DNA from: Carettochelys insculpta
Lineage: Eukaryota > Chordata > Testudines > Carettochelyidae
Reading direction: 5' to 3'
Assembly: GCF_033958435.1 (NCBI RefSeq)
Contig: NC_134138.1
Coordinates: 183,638,798-183,702,797 of the forward strand
DNA length: 64,000 bases
Both the position numbers and the translations under genes were made by a program. Positions 47,938 through 59,260 of this stretch are shown here, one piece after another. The notes beneath the pieces were generated by a model, which saw nothing but the letters and a program-made list of their open reading frames with translations, was not told where the DNA came from and did not search any database. The stretch's first letter is position 1. The number at the start of each line of letters is the position of its first letter.

Positions 47938-49330
47938 TGGACCCACAGCAACCACACAGCTGCCTGCATGCCCTGGCTGGGCTGCTGGCCACCCTCCTCG
48001 TGGCTGCCCTATCTGTTCCAGTGCCTGAGCCGCATCCTCAGGGCCCCCACACACCTTGGATCCATCCACATCCCCCCAAACAGGCATGCCAATGTCTTTG
48101 GAGCTACCACACCAGCTCCAACTGGTGAGATCGGGTGGTCCTGTCCAAGTGGGACAATGCGCGATGGCTGCAAAACTTTCACATGAAGAAAGACACCTTC
48201 ATGCAGCTCTGCAGCTGGCTCACACCCACCATCCACTTCCAGGACACCTAGAAGTGGCCCACGCTGACTCTGGAGAAGCATGTAGCCATCGCCATATGGA
48301 AGATGCCAACCCCAGACAGCTACTGCTCTGTGGGGCAGCTGTTCAGGGTGGGCCAGTCCACTATCAGGGCCATCATCCTGGTAAGGCACATGGCGCTTGC
48401 TGGCCCAGCATGGGGAGGGGACTGCTAGGGAAGGGGGACCCCCAAGGACCACAGCCAAGGATGCAAGGGGATGGAGCAGGGGACAGGGAAGGCCTGGCCC
48501 CGGGGGACCGTGACACCCCAACTTTACACAGGCCCCCTGCTGAAGGGGTGGCCTTGTGGCGGGTGGAGCTGGGAAAGAGGGGTCCAGATGGAAAGGGGCC
48601 GGGCACCCTTCACACACTCCGAAGTGTGCTTACTCTCCATCCCCTGCAGGTTGTGATGGCGATCAACCAGGTGCTGCTCCAGAGGCTTGTGTGTGTCAGG
48701 GACCTGGACGCATCCATCGTGGGCTTCGCCAACCTGGGATTTCCCCTCCGCTTTGGCATGATGGATGGCACCCACGTCACTATCCGAGCGCCAGACCACA
48801 GCACCGGCTGCTACATGAATTGCAAGGGCTACCATTCCGTGGTGCTGCAGGCCCTGTGGGCCTTAAGGGCTGGTTTATGTACATCTACGTGGGCTGCTCA
48901 GGCTGGGCCCACAACAGGTGGGTCTTCCCCAACTCCAGTCTCTGCGGAGGGTGGAAGCAGAGACCTATATCCCCCTATGGGAACCCACACTAGGGGTTGT
49001 CACCATGCCCCTGTACATGGTGGGCAACCTGGCCTATGCCCTGCAGCCAGGTCTTATGCGGCCATACACAGGTCACCCCACTCCCTCCCAGGAGCTGTTT
49101 AACAGCTGTCTTGCCCACTATCCCGCCGAGTGTGCCTTTGGGTGCTTGAATGCAAGGTTCAGGTACATCCTCACGATGGGGTACAGAACATCCCCCAGGT
49201 TGGGGGAGCATGTTTCGCCCTCCACAATCTCATGGAAGCAAAGGAGAGGACCCTCCCATGGGGGGTGTGTCAAGGCCAGGCTGTGGTATGAGCAGCCTGC
49301 TGCACCCCTCAGTCGTCAAGCCCACTGCAA
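47938..49330 (+). pseudogene. Harbinger transposase, copy 3, inactivated
   Basis: ATG 47938 starts MDPQQP and here stays in one frame with the conserved CLWSYHTSSNW region, unlike copies 1 and 2. A TGA replaces the second Trp at about 48124, and a TAG interrupts QDT.KWPTLTLEKHV at 48250. The intron is 48381-48649, 269 bases with GTAAGG...CTGCAG borders. Exon 2 opens VVMAINQVLLQRLV and keeps the first catalytic Asp (MMDGTHV, 48764-48766). Frameshifts follow HSVVLQAL. The second catalytic position is Asn in MVGNLAYAL (49026-49028) instead of Asp; Glu remains in AECAFG (49128-49130), with two residues fewer than the usual spacing. AATAAA follows at 49507. These changes exclude activity. Confidence 0.85.
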
Positions 49331-49879
49331 CAGGCTCCACATCTGGGAAGCCCACTGGGAGGCTTTCACACTTGGGCCCCAGTCACTCCTCCCAAGGCAG
49401 GCCCCTCTGGGCCACCTCCTGACCCTGTTCCCCCATGACCCCTCCTGCCCAGCCACCCCTCAACCCACCCTCCTCACTCATGAGGGACTGGGGGGGCTGT
49501 TGGACAAATAAACCATGTTGTAAAATAAACAAGAACATTTTCAAAGAGTTAAAAACCCTAGGAACTACGTACAAGGGGGAACTACATACAGTGGAGGGGC
49601 CTGGAACAGGGGTTGGGGCACATGAACTGGGAGGGGGAGCTTGGGGCCAGGGGTGGGGGGCCTCAGTCTTTGGAGGGAGTGAGGGCCATGAGCCATGGCT
49701 ACCATTGCGCAGGGTCCTCGTCCAGGCTGGGATGATCCAGAATCACAGGGAGGAAGGGGCACGAGGGGGGGCAGCAGCCTTGGGCTAAGAGAGGGGGGCT
49801 GCCACAGTGAGCCACTCTGCAAGGCCCCACACTGCAGCAGAGGAGAGGTGGGGTGGGAACCCAGCATTAAGGGAAGTTG

Positions 49880-51245
49880 GGGCGGCAGGTGAGGAGCCTA
49901 CATATGATCCAGCACATGTCCACGACCTTGCCCCAGGCCTCCCGCCAAGTCAGCATGGTCCAGTGCCAGCCTCTCCCAGAGCAGCTGATTTTGCTCCCAG
50001 AGGGCGGCCATGTAGGCAGCAGCCACATCATCCCAGCCACAGTGACGGTCTCTCCAGATGCGGGCCTGCCAAGCTGCTGCTGGTGAGGGCGGCCTGGCCC
50101 TCTCAGCTGCCAAGGGTGGACGCTGGCTCCGTGGAGCTGGAAGAGGCTCTTTTGGCCCTCAGATGGCACAGCTGTAAGGATGGAAGGGGAGAAGGAGATG
50201 GCACATCAGTCTTGCAACACAGCTCTGCATGCCGTGCCAGCCCCCCTCTGTCAGCAGTGGCCCCACCCCCATACCTAGGGGATGTCCTGGGTGCGGTGGA
50301 TTGTGTGTCATGTGTGGCAATCTCTGCCACACATGGCCCCCACTGTACCTGGAAGATGGGGCTGACCACTGGCAGCTCCCTATCCCCTTTGGGGAACAGG
50401 CTAGCAGGTATGTGGCCACAAAGGGGCCCCACCTGGGTCACGGGTGAGGTGGCCACAATCTGGCCTTTCCTGGGCCCTGCCACATGTGTGAAGCCTGCAC
50501 CGCTGTCCACGTGAGTGGGTGCTGAGTGCAGCCTGTGGTGCACCCACTTGCCAGGGGCGCACTCCTCACTGGGCCATCAAGGGGCAGGCTGTCATCGGTG
50601 TAGCTGTCCCACCATGGGCTGTGGCAAGGCCAGCCACCCCTCCACCCCTCACCACCACCCTATAGGGTGTGGGGTGCTGGGCACTTACCTGGGGATTCCA
50701 GGGGGATGCCCACGTACAGGCCACCTGGCTGGATGAGCCCAACAGGATAGCAATGATGAGGGTCCTGTTGGATAATTCGCCATCATCCAAGGGGCCCTTG
50801 GTCTCCGGTCCCAGGTGGCCCTGGCTACTCCTCGGACGTAGCTGCAGGGGGCTCCTCGGCCACTGTGTCGAGGATGGTGGGTAGCGGGGAACTGTCCATG
50901 ACTGCAAGGAGCCCATGGAGCTCCCTGTATAAAGGGCAGGTGGCCCACCGTGCCCCCAAGCACCTTGTGGTGGCCCAGGCCCTCATGTATCCCTGCCTGA
51001 GTTCCTTCACCTTGGAGCAAACTTGCTCCAAGGTGCGTGCAGGGTGGCCTCAGGCAGCCAGCCATAGTCGGGGCGTTCCTCCATTTGCTGGTGGTCATGC
51101 AGAGGCTGTCCTCCTCCTGCCAGAGACCCAGGAGGTCCTTGATCTCTGGCTCTGTCCAGGAGGGCTCCCTCCACCCGGGGACTGGGGTGGGCTCCTGGGA
51201 TCCTTCTGCAGGCCCAGTTGAGGGGTCCTCCAGGGGTCGCATGGG
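49880..51245 (-). pseudogene. Harbinger Myb/SANT-like DNA-binding protein, copy 3, broken
   Basis: Reading leftward, the frame from 51242 gives PSWTEPEIKDLLGLWQEED and KWRNAPTMAGCL, the first two helices of the domain. A frameshift near 51010-51040 precedes SKVKELRQGYMRAW and CPLYRELHGLL (51020-50900). The C-terminal helical part lies at 50113-49900 with WDDVAAAYMAALWEQNQLLWE. An intron between the two parts is likely, as in copy 2, but its borders were not fixed. It converges on the transposase of the same element. Confidence 0.7.
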
Positions 51246-51680
51246 GTCTGGCTAGTGGCCCTGACATCAGTCTGGCTGGCAGGGGGTGGCTGTGAAGGTA
51301 TGTGGCTTCTGGCTCATGCCTTTGCTGCCAGCATGCTCGCAGCTTTCTGCCACAGAGTTTCTGGATCCCTGCAGATTCAACCACAGCTGGATGCAGGAAG
51401 CACAGAGCTCTGGGAGCACTTGCTATGGAATCTCCATGCCCCAGCTGGTTGACACCATTGTGGACCCCTCTTTCGAAAGAGGGGCCCAGGGAGCATCTAC
51501 ACATGCCTTCTTTCGAAGAAGGTGCTCTTCCTGATCCCGGAGCGAAAGACACCTTCTGGAAGAGGAGCTGCATTCATTCGATCCTGTATTGAAAGAGTTC
51601 ATGTTGTGGGTAGACACTCCACATCATCTTTTGGAAAAGGGCCTGTTTTTCCAAAAGAACTTGCTAGTGTAGACGCAGCC

Positions 51681-52590
51681 ACAATTAATTAAATTCTGGG
51701 TTTATATGCTAGTAAATTTATTTACACTGATTACTCGTTAACATTGTTCCAACTGGATTAAAAATGCAAAGAAATGTCTATCATTTCCGTTGTTATTAAC
51801 TCACAGTTCTCCTGTAGGTAAATCAAGGGAGAAAACTAACCTGATTTCCCACTTGAAATTATTGTCTCCCAACAAGTTTAGTGTTAAAATTTCTTCTAAG
51901 ACAACCACTGCTTCCAGTTTTCTTCTCCAACTATGACTGTTCATGGTCACAGTTTGTTAAAGGACATACCGAACTTTAAACTTTTATGAAAAGGCCATTC
52001 AATCCATAAATTAATCCAAATAAAGTTAATGTGCACCTGCTCCAAAACCAAATGCTTCTTCTATGTATTCTGTGATGCTGTCCTGTTCTCTTATTAGCTA
52101 TCAGTCTGAATCACATCCTGTTTGGTTGCTGGGTATTTTGTTTTGTTTCATCTGGGGGGAATTATTTTCAATTCAAACTAATCGTACTTGAAAAATCTCT
52201 GGGTTTTTATTTCCATAATTTTATAACTAAACAGGGTTCACTTCTTTGCATACCTCTACAGATTTCTTTCTAAACAAACCCACACATAATACAAACACAG
52301 CCTCACTGTACAACTTAGACTTAAAACAAACATGGGTAATGCTGTTTTCTGACACAGAAACAAATCAATAATGTGAGTATAGAGTTTATATTAACTTCAG
52401 AGAAAAAAAAGTAGTTCAATATATCTTCATTAAAAAGTAAGTGAAATATGAAAAGCTTGTAAAGAGCAAGAGGGGAAGTGCAACCTTCAGCTGAACTATT
52501 ACACATGACAAAAATAAATTCAGAATTAGAGGTGGGTAGTAAAGAAAGGATGTGAGACCTGAGATCTTGTAGCTTTTTTTTTTTGCAATA
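51681..52590. other. unassigned AT-rich sequence
   Basis: No feature recognised. Confidence 0.45.
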
Positions 52591-53130
52591 GTTGCATCTA
52601 GTTTAAAAAAAAAAGTCCTGTAGCACCTTAAAGACTAGCAATTTTATTAGGCAGTGAGCTTTCGTGGGTCTGATGAAGTGGGTCTTACCTATTAAAGCCC
52701 ATTACATAATAAATAAAACAGTCTTTAAGGTGCAACAGGATTTCTTGTTTTTTGTGAAGCTCTAGACTAAGGGTCAGCAACCTTTCCAAGGCGGAGTGCT
52801 GAAATTTGACCTTTTGAACTCTATGCATGGTCAGAGTGCCGGTGATAATTTTTAAAGTCACTAACAGTCCTACTTAGAACAGCTTCATTCATAAATAAAT
52901 TAAGATACTGCACTTTACCTTTCAGGTGGTGGCTGGTAGCATTAACTAGTCTTTTGTTAATCCACAGGTGTTACGGCTTTGAGCAAAGTTCCCAGCTGCA
53001 AGGGGGAAAAGGAACGGGGCTGAGCTCCCGCTGCATACACCAATGAAAATCGGCTCCTCATAGCACTCTTGCACCCGTGCGAGGGGTTGCTGACCCCCGC
53101 TATAGACTAACGTAGCTACCCCTCTGATAC
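52591..53130. mobile_element. Penelope-tail-like foldback split by a hAT MITE
   Basis: The left arm has AGTCCTGTAGCACCTTAAAG and GTGAGCTTTCGTGGGTCTGA. The right arm carries the reverse, CAGTCTTTAAGGTGCAACAGG, and, after the inserted MITE, ACTAACGTAGCTACCCCTCT to 53130. GTAGCACCTTAAAGACTA and GAGCTTTCGTGGG match the style of the Penelope tail at 57010-57075, though it is a different subfamily. Confidence 0.65.
52768..53099. mobile_element. hAT MITE with GGGTCAGCAACC ends
   Basis: The left end TAAGGGTCAGCAACC and the right end GGTTGCTGACCCCCG are inverted copies of the CAGGGGTC.GCAACC terminus. The flanks CTCTAGAC (52760-52767) and CTATAGAC (53100-53107) form an 8-bp duplication with one mismatch. 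No coding sequence. Confidence 0.85.
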
Positions 53131-54435
53131 TATTTATTATTCACCTAGTTTGTTCACTTCCAAATGACTTGTAGTGAATTTTCACACAAGGCAAGAACAC
53201 CTGATGGAGGATATTACAAAGGCATCCACACTGTGAATCTGTCACCTCTTCAAGTCTTTCTTCCGTCAATGAAACTGAAAGAAAATAGGAAGGATAGCCT
53301 AAAAAACCCCCAACAATAACAACAAACCCAGAATTTTAAAAAAAGTTTTTTTTTGACTGTTCAAACCACGACAAAAAAAGAGGCAGATCTGATCTGATAC
53401 ACATTTTCCCGGATTCCATAATCTTTTGATTAACACAGAGTTCCTCAATTTACACTATTTTCACACATGCATGTGCATACACACACAGAGCAAATAACTT
53501 CTTTTTGGTTTACTTAACATAATTATGTGGATTTTCTGATTACATGATTTTCAAAATAGGGACAACTCAATCTGAAGATTCTTTGCCTCCCTTACCACAG
53601 GAAATATAGTAGATTTTGGTTTCTAAAAAATTGATTTAAATATCAATTTAAAAGCTGGGAGTTCTTATCTGTGACTGAGCCATTGCAATTAGAAGAATTG
53701 GGGAAAGCAGTATTCAGACATGTATGTAGCTGTTGAAAATATCTTTTAGAAACATTACATTTAATGACTCTCCAGTGCATGTCTGGGATTTCTTTGTAAT
53801 CTTCTTGAGCAATGTGTAATATTTTGGCAAGACTCCAAACCTGCTAAGTTAGCAGTAGTAGAGAAAAAGAAAGGCAATAAAGGGAATTTGTCAGGTTTGT
53901 TTTTTTATTAGTTTTAGAAAATTTAAACATAAAGGAAATATTGCTCTATGTTAACTTTGCCCTGTTGCTGCATTCCAGACATTTAGCACAGATTTTGCAT
54001 GTACTTTCTTTCCATAACAGCGCTTACCTGGCCTAAACACTTCTTGTGCATGTGCTGACCAGCTGTGGGACAAAAAAGAGCTTGGGGGGTAGGGAGAAGC
54101 TACAGAGCTTTGTACTTGGAAAGCAGAAAACTAAATTTCCTGGCTCACCCTGTGGCCCACTTAATGTCTTGAGTCAGATGACCAGCAGAGGCGACTAAAT
54201 TACACAGGAGCATAAACTTTATGTCAAGTCATATATTATACCCATATCCATTCTCTTTCTGATCATGATAGTCTTGATTTAAGAGAACTGCATTCTGACT
54301 AGACAAATCTTAGTTTTTAATTCTCCCCATGGCTCATGTCAGTACAAAGACAGATCTGTGTATGCAGCTAAGAGACTGCAGAAAAAATGCTCCATTTTAG
54401 CAAGCTGGTATTCTTCCTTTTACTGTTTAGAAAAC
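53131..54435. other. unassigned AT-rich sequence
   Basis: No feature recognised. Confidence 0.45.
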
Positions 54436-54447
54436 TGACAATGTAAT

Positions 54448-57085
54448 TAAATGTAATGTAATTAATTAAAATTGATTAAAAATGAACTCTCTGAACTTGA
54501 AATTCTCATCAACAATCAGGCATCCATGCAAGACCTCACAGAACAAGGCTTTACTTGTACTAGACAAGAAATTTATAAAACACACGTCCACTTCCTGCAA
54601 AAAAGAAAAGAGAATAAATTTTCTAAATTACTTCATATCTCAGGATACTACAACAACGACAGCTCAACTAACAAATTGTTAACCTTTCCAGCTACCAACT
54701 CAGACCAGCAGAAGTCTCTCTCAACTCTGGGTCTTTCCTTCTGCCCCACTTCCTCCACAAACTTAATATAATTCTGTGGTGACCTTGAAGCCTTCTTTCA
54801 CCGCCTCTGTCTAAAGGAATTCTTCCAGTACACCTATAAACAACAGTCTGACTCTCTCGACCCCACCCCACCAACCCCAAAAGAAGAAAAACTCTGTGTG
54901 GACTCCCCCTGATGGTTTCAGTGAAAGTCTGGATTTCTACATACAATGCTTCCGCAACCGTGCTCAGATTGACATCATACATAAACAATACCAAATGAGA
55001 CCCAATTTCAACTATGCTGAACGCTATGCTGTCCAGAGTCTAAAAAATAACCCAGACATTATAATCAAACCAGCTGACAAAGGGGGTGCTGTTGTCATCA
55101 TGAATAAGTCAGACCATGAACAGGAGGCAGCCAGACAACTCTCCCACACCAAATTTTACAGACCTCCTCCACTGATCCCACTTTGGAATTCCAAAAGAAA
55201 TTACAACTACTACTTAAGGAACTCCCTGCTGCTACTCAGAACCTTATTCACTCAGACACACCATCTGAGCCTCAACCTGAATTATTCTATTTACTTCCCC
55301 AAATCCACAAACCTGGAAATCCCAGAAGCCCTATCATTTCGGGTATTGACACTCTTACCACCGGAATATCCAGTTATGTGGACTCCTTCCTCAAACCCTA
55401 TGTCACCAACACTCCCAGCTATCTCCAAGATACCACTGACTTCCTGAGGAAATTACAAAACATCTGAAAAGTTTCTGACAACACCATCCTTGCCACCATG
55501 GATGCAGAGGCTCTGTACAATAATATTCCACACCAAGAGATTACAAGCGATCAGGAATACCATCCCTGATGTCACCACAGCCAATCTGGAGTCTGACCTC
55601 TGTAACTTTGTTCTCACACACAATTATTTCTGATTTCGGGACAATTGATACCTCCAGATCAGTGGAACTGCTATGGGCACCTGCACAGCCCCCACAACAT
55701 GCTAATATATTTATGGCTGACCTGGAACAACAATTCCTCAGCTATTGTCCCCTATTACCTCTTTTCTAATTACGACAGATCGATGACATCTTTATGATTT
55801 GGACCCATGGTATAGAGACTGTAGAAGAATTCCACAGAGACTTTAACCATCAGAACCCCACCATCAACTTATGCCTCGACTACTCCACGCCAGAGATAAA
55901 CTTCCTGGACACTACAGTACAAATCAAGGATGGCCTGATCAGTTCCACATTCTACCGGAAACCCACTGATCACTATACTTACCTACATGCTTCTAGCTTC
56001 CATCCTGCACACACAACTAGATCCATTGTTTACAGTCAAGCCCTTAAGTACAATCGCATTTGCTCTGATCCTACTGAGAGAGATCGAAAACTACAAGATC
56101 TTTACCAAATATTCATAAACCTGAATTACCCACCAGGAGAAATTAAAAAACAAATCGACAGGTCCAGACGAATACCCAGAGACCAGCTACTCCAAGATAG
56201 GCCCAGAAAAGCCAAGAACAGAACACCACAGGTCATTACCTACAGCCCCCAACTCAAACCACTGCAACGCATTATTAAAGACCTACAACCTATCCTTAAT
56301 CAGGATGCCACACTCCAGAAGGCCCTAGGTGACAGGCCTCTTCTCTCCTACAGACAACCTCCCAACCTTATGAGGATTCTCACCTACAACCACAGTCTAC
56401 ACCACGAACACCAGTCCTGGAACTTTTCCGATGCTTGCCAACTTTGTCCACATATCTATTCTGGCGATACCCTCACTGGACATAACCAGGTTACTCACAG
56501 AATCGCAGGCACATTCTCATGTTCCTCGACTAACATCATATATGCCATTATGTGCCAACAATGCCCAGATGCTTTGTACATTGGACAGACTTCAAACTCT
56601 CTGAGGCAAAGAATTAATGGGCATAAAACAGACATAAAAACACTCCTGATCCACAAACCGGTCCGTCACCACTTTAATGGAGTGGGCCATTCTGACCTGA
56701 AAGTCTGCGTCTTACTGAAGAGGAATTTTCACACCACTTTGGAAAGAGAGGCTGCTGAACTCTCTTTTATATTCAAATTTGACACATTAACGTGTGGTTT
56801 GAACCAGGATTTTTTAGGACATTATAGGGGCTCTTTTGCATACTTGGCTTAATCTAATTCTTGACTCTTTCCCCGTTCTGCCCCGCTACTCTCTGATTTG
56901 CTCACCTTGATAATATTTTTCTCATTTGTCAAGCTTGATTACTATTTTTGGTTCTCTGTGCCTTAAATATTGAGTCTGTTCTGGTATGGCTATGATCTGA
57001 AGAAGTGGGTCTGTCCCACGAAAGCTCATCACCTAATAAATTATTTAGTTAGTCTTCAGAGTGCTACTGGACTGCTTTTATGTTT
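54448..57085 (+). mobile_element. Penelope-like retroelement, 2.6 kb, 5'-truncated
   Basis: The element is bounded by a perfect 12-bp direct repeat, TGACAATGTAAT (54436-54447 and 57086-57097). It carries a reverse transcriptase followed by a GIY-YIG endonuclease, the hallmark of Penelope elements. The 3' tail (56985-57085) reads GATCTGAAGAAGTGGGTCTG, CCCACGAAAGCTCATC and CTAATAAATTATT, the segment found in inverted form at 13099-13240. The first coding part is missing or shortened. Confidence 0.9.
54472..56852 (+). pseudogene. Penelope reverse transcriptase and GIY-YIG endonuclease, frameshifted
   Basis: This polyprotein would copy the element RNA and cut target DNA. Pieces lie in several frames: 54472-54771, then 54896-55190 with KPADKGGAVVIMNKSD (RT motif region), 55183-55467 with LPQIHKPGNPRSPIISG, an interrupted stretch with DAEALYNNIPH near 55500, and PQHANIFMADLEQQ near 55700. 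The RT active-site phrase IDDIFMIW is at 55778-55801, and the final frame is open for 352 codons to 56852. That last part includes a Cys-rich segment (CQLCPH) and the GIY-YIG core LYIGQTSNSLRQRINGH at 56574-56624, then LEREAAELSFI. The endonuclease half is intact while the RT half has stops and shifts, so the protein is not produced whole. Confidence 0.88.
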
Positions 57086-57097
57086 TGACAATGTAAT

Positions 57098-58510
57098 AGT
57101 GATCTCTTTTCATTTTAATGTATAACTCAGATATAACTGAATGGATCAGTAAAATCTGATAAAAAATCTGATTATACAGCTCAATGAACAGCTTTTTTGG
57201 ACTTAAAAAAATAGAGATTGAGGTTTTTGAAAAAGTAAATGTGGTGATATATGAGTAATTTCTCTAAATTGTGTAATACAATATATTTTTCCAAATACTG
57301 TAACTCTTATTTTTCAGCATGTGCTTCTAAGGAGGTGTTCTTTAAGGGAGTCTCAAACATTAGCTTCAGAGAGAACATATGGTTTGTTTTTCACATTTGC
57401 TCTAATTTTTGGTACATATATCATTAGGGGAAAAAAATTATACTTTACAACTACAATGGCTGAAAACAAATCCTTAACTTATTTCATCTTTGTACGTTAT
57501 TGTTTCCAGACTTATTCTTCCTTTAATCCATTTTCCAATCCCATTTTCTGTTTGTTTGTGGCTAATGCTCATGGCTGGCACACACTGTATTTAATGAAAG
57601 AGATGCAGGAAAAGCCATAGTTGATCATGAAAGCCTTGACCAAATGGCACACAGACTTTCTAGTCCCATCCCCCAGTGCACACAGTCTCTCTCTCTCTCT
57701 TTTTCCCTTGTTTGGAGGTCAGCATTTTCACCTGGTGTGTTAAAAGTCATGGTCCGTTTGTGGTTAGTGTTATAATTCCAGCTCTGGTGCTTCACAGCGA
57801 TGGTAGATTGTGAATTCATCGCCTTGTACAGCAGCTGCCTGCAATATGGGTTGATGCACTGTCCTTGTCTTACACTTCAAAAAAATAAAATAAAAATTGT
57901 GATAATCCCCCTAGGAGTGAAACTGAAATGCAGCTACATTAACTCACATGTGGCAAACACAGCCTATCCCCTGCTGTCATGACATTAATTTAACTAATCA
58001 CCAACTGCGGTCAGTTATATTGTGCTCTCTTTCACAATGGCACAGACACCCAGTCTGTGCTATTTTTATTATTACGACAACTATTCTTACATATTTACTT
58101 TAAAACATAGTCGCCATTGCATCTATGTGACAAACAAATGGATTTAAACACAAAATTCCTGAGATGCCGTTAATGTGACACTTGCCACACCTAGTTACCC
58201 AAGTTTTTTTGTGGAGAGCAGAGATTGGAGGATGATGGGACTCATGAGAGATTGCAAAGGAATACGTGTTATTCCTCATCACAGCACTTCATTAGTAATC
58301 TCCCATCACCCTGATTACCATGCCACCTTCAAAGAAGGGGGCAAGTGTAGACATAGCCATAGTGACCTCAAAGTTGGTCACCGGGACCACCACGGAGATG
58401 AAAAGCACGTGAGAGAGGGAGGCGAGGGGGAATCTTGGCTGCCGGTGGGTGCTCACATATCCACTAATTTTTGCTAGTGGGTGATCCAATCCTGGAGCAC
58501 CCATGAAGTC
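57098..58510. other. unassigned sequence, possible MITE end at 58360
   Basis: A short (TC)n run is at about 57683-57700. GTGTAGACATAGCC at 58346-58359 looks like a Harbinger-type right end, but no left end could be fixed. No gene is seen. Confidence 0.45.
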
Positions 58511-59161
58511 AGTGCCTATGATGATAAAACACCAAGACATCTATACCAAGACAAAACTCCTTGTATACTGTACAGTGGTTATTTCAACGTTACTGTACGC
58601 ATGTGAAACGTAGACAACATACAAGCATCATTTGAAGGCACTTGAACAATATCATTCATGCTGCCTCAGAAGAACCCTAAATACCTCTTGCGAGGATGGT
58701 GCACAAACACTGATATCCTGGAAGAGTCCAATGTGACCAGCACAGAAGCCATTATCATTCATCAACAACTTCATTGGACTGGACATTTGATTCTGACATC
58801 TGATCAGCACCTCCCAAAACAGATTCCGTTTTCAGAGGTTAAAGAAGGCCAGAGGAGCATTAGGGGCCAGAGGAAGCTATATAAGGACATGCTGAAGGCA
58901 CACATGAAAAAGTGCAGCATCAGAGTTGACACTTGGGAGAACCTTGCCCAGGAGTGTCCTCAGCGGAGAACAGTAATCTGTGAGAGGGTGGCACAATTTG
59001 AGAGCTCCCACGGCAGTGCAGACAAGGAGAGGAGGAGAAGAAAAAAGGGTGGCAAAAATTATCCTATGCCACTCCAACAGCTACCAACACATGCCCCTTC
59101 TGTGATAAGACTGGCAGCTCCAGAGTCGAGCTGATAAACCATCAACAGATTCATAAATAGG
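58511..59161 (+). pseudogene. LINE ORF2 C-terminal relic with C2H2 finger
   Basis: The conserved tail of a non-LTR retrotransposon protein can be read with shifts: LLYACET.TTYKHHLKALEQYH (58590-58655), then HWTGHLIL (about 58770), RGQRKLYKDMLKAHMKK (58869-58919), WENLAQECPQRRTVI and ERRRRKK. It ends with CPFCDKTGSSRVELINHQQI and HK before a TAG at 59158-59160. The zinc finger in another frame, and a stop after CET, show decay. The W.GH.....P.......G.R..G.....YKD pattern is shared by several LINE clades, and I cannot name the clade. It is not the RTE or CR1 family of this window. Confidence 0.65.
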
Positions 59162-59260
59162 GGGGTGACATGAAGACATCTTACTCCTTTTCGAGTGACC
59201 TCTGAGAGAGAGGGAACAAAAAACACCAAGAAGAATTGACTGTATTGTCACAGAGATCAA

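Larger units (their letters stand above)
47602..51680 (+). mobile_element. PIF/Harbinger DNA transposon, copy 3 (4.1 kb)
   Basis: The left end GGCCACATCTACGCTACAG and the right end, inverted, GGCTGCGTCTACACTAGCAAG are imperfect copies. The flanking triplets are GCA and ACA, a possible duplication with one change. Perfect palindromes CTTTCGAAAG occur near both ends (about 47625, 47724, 51471). It holds a plus-strand transposase and a convergent minus-strand DNA-binding gene, the arrangement of copy 1. Confidence 0.85.

Noticed and set aside
52591..52760. Inverted repeat as a replication origin or recombination site
   Set aside because: Both arms match Penelope-type tail sequence, which explains the symmetry.
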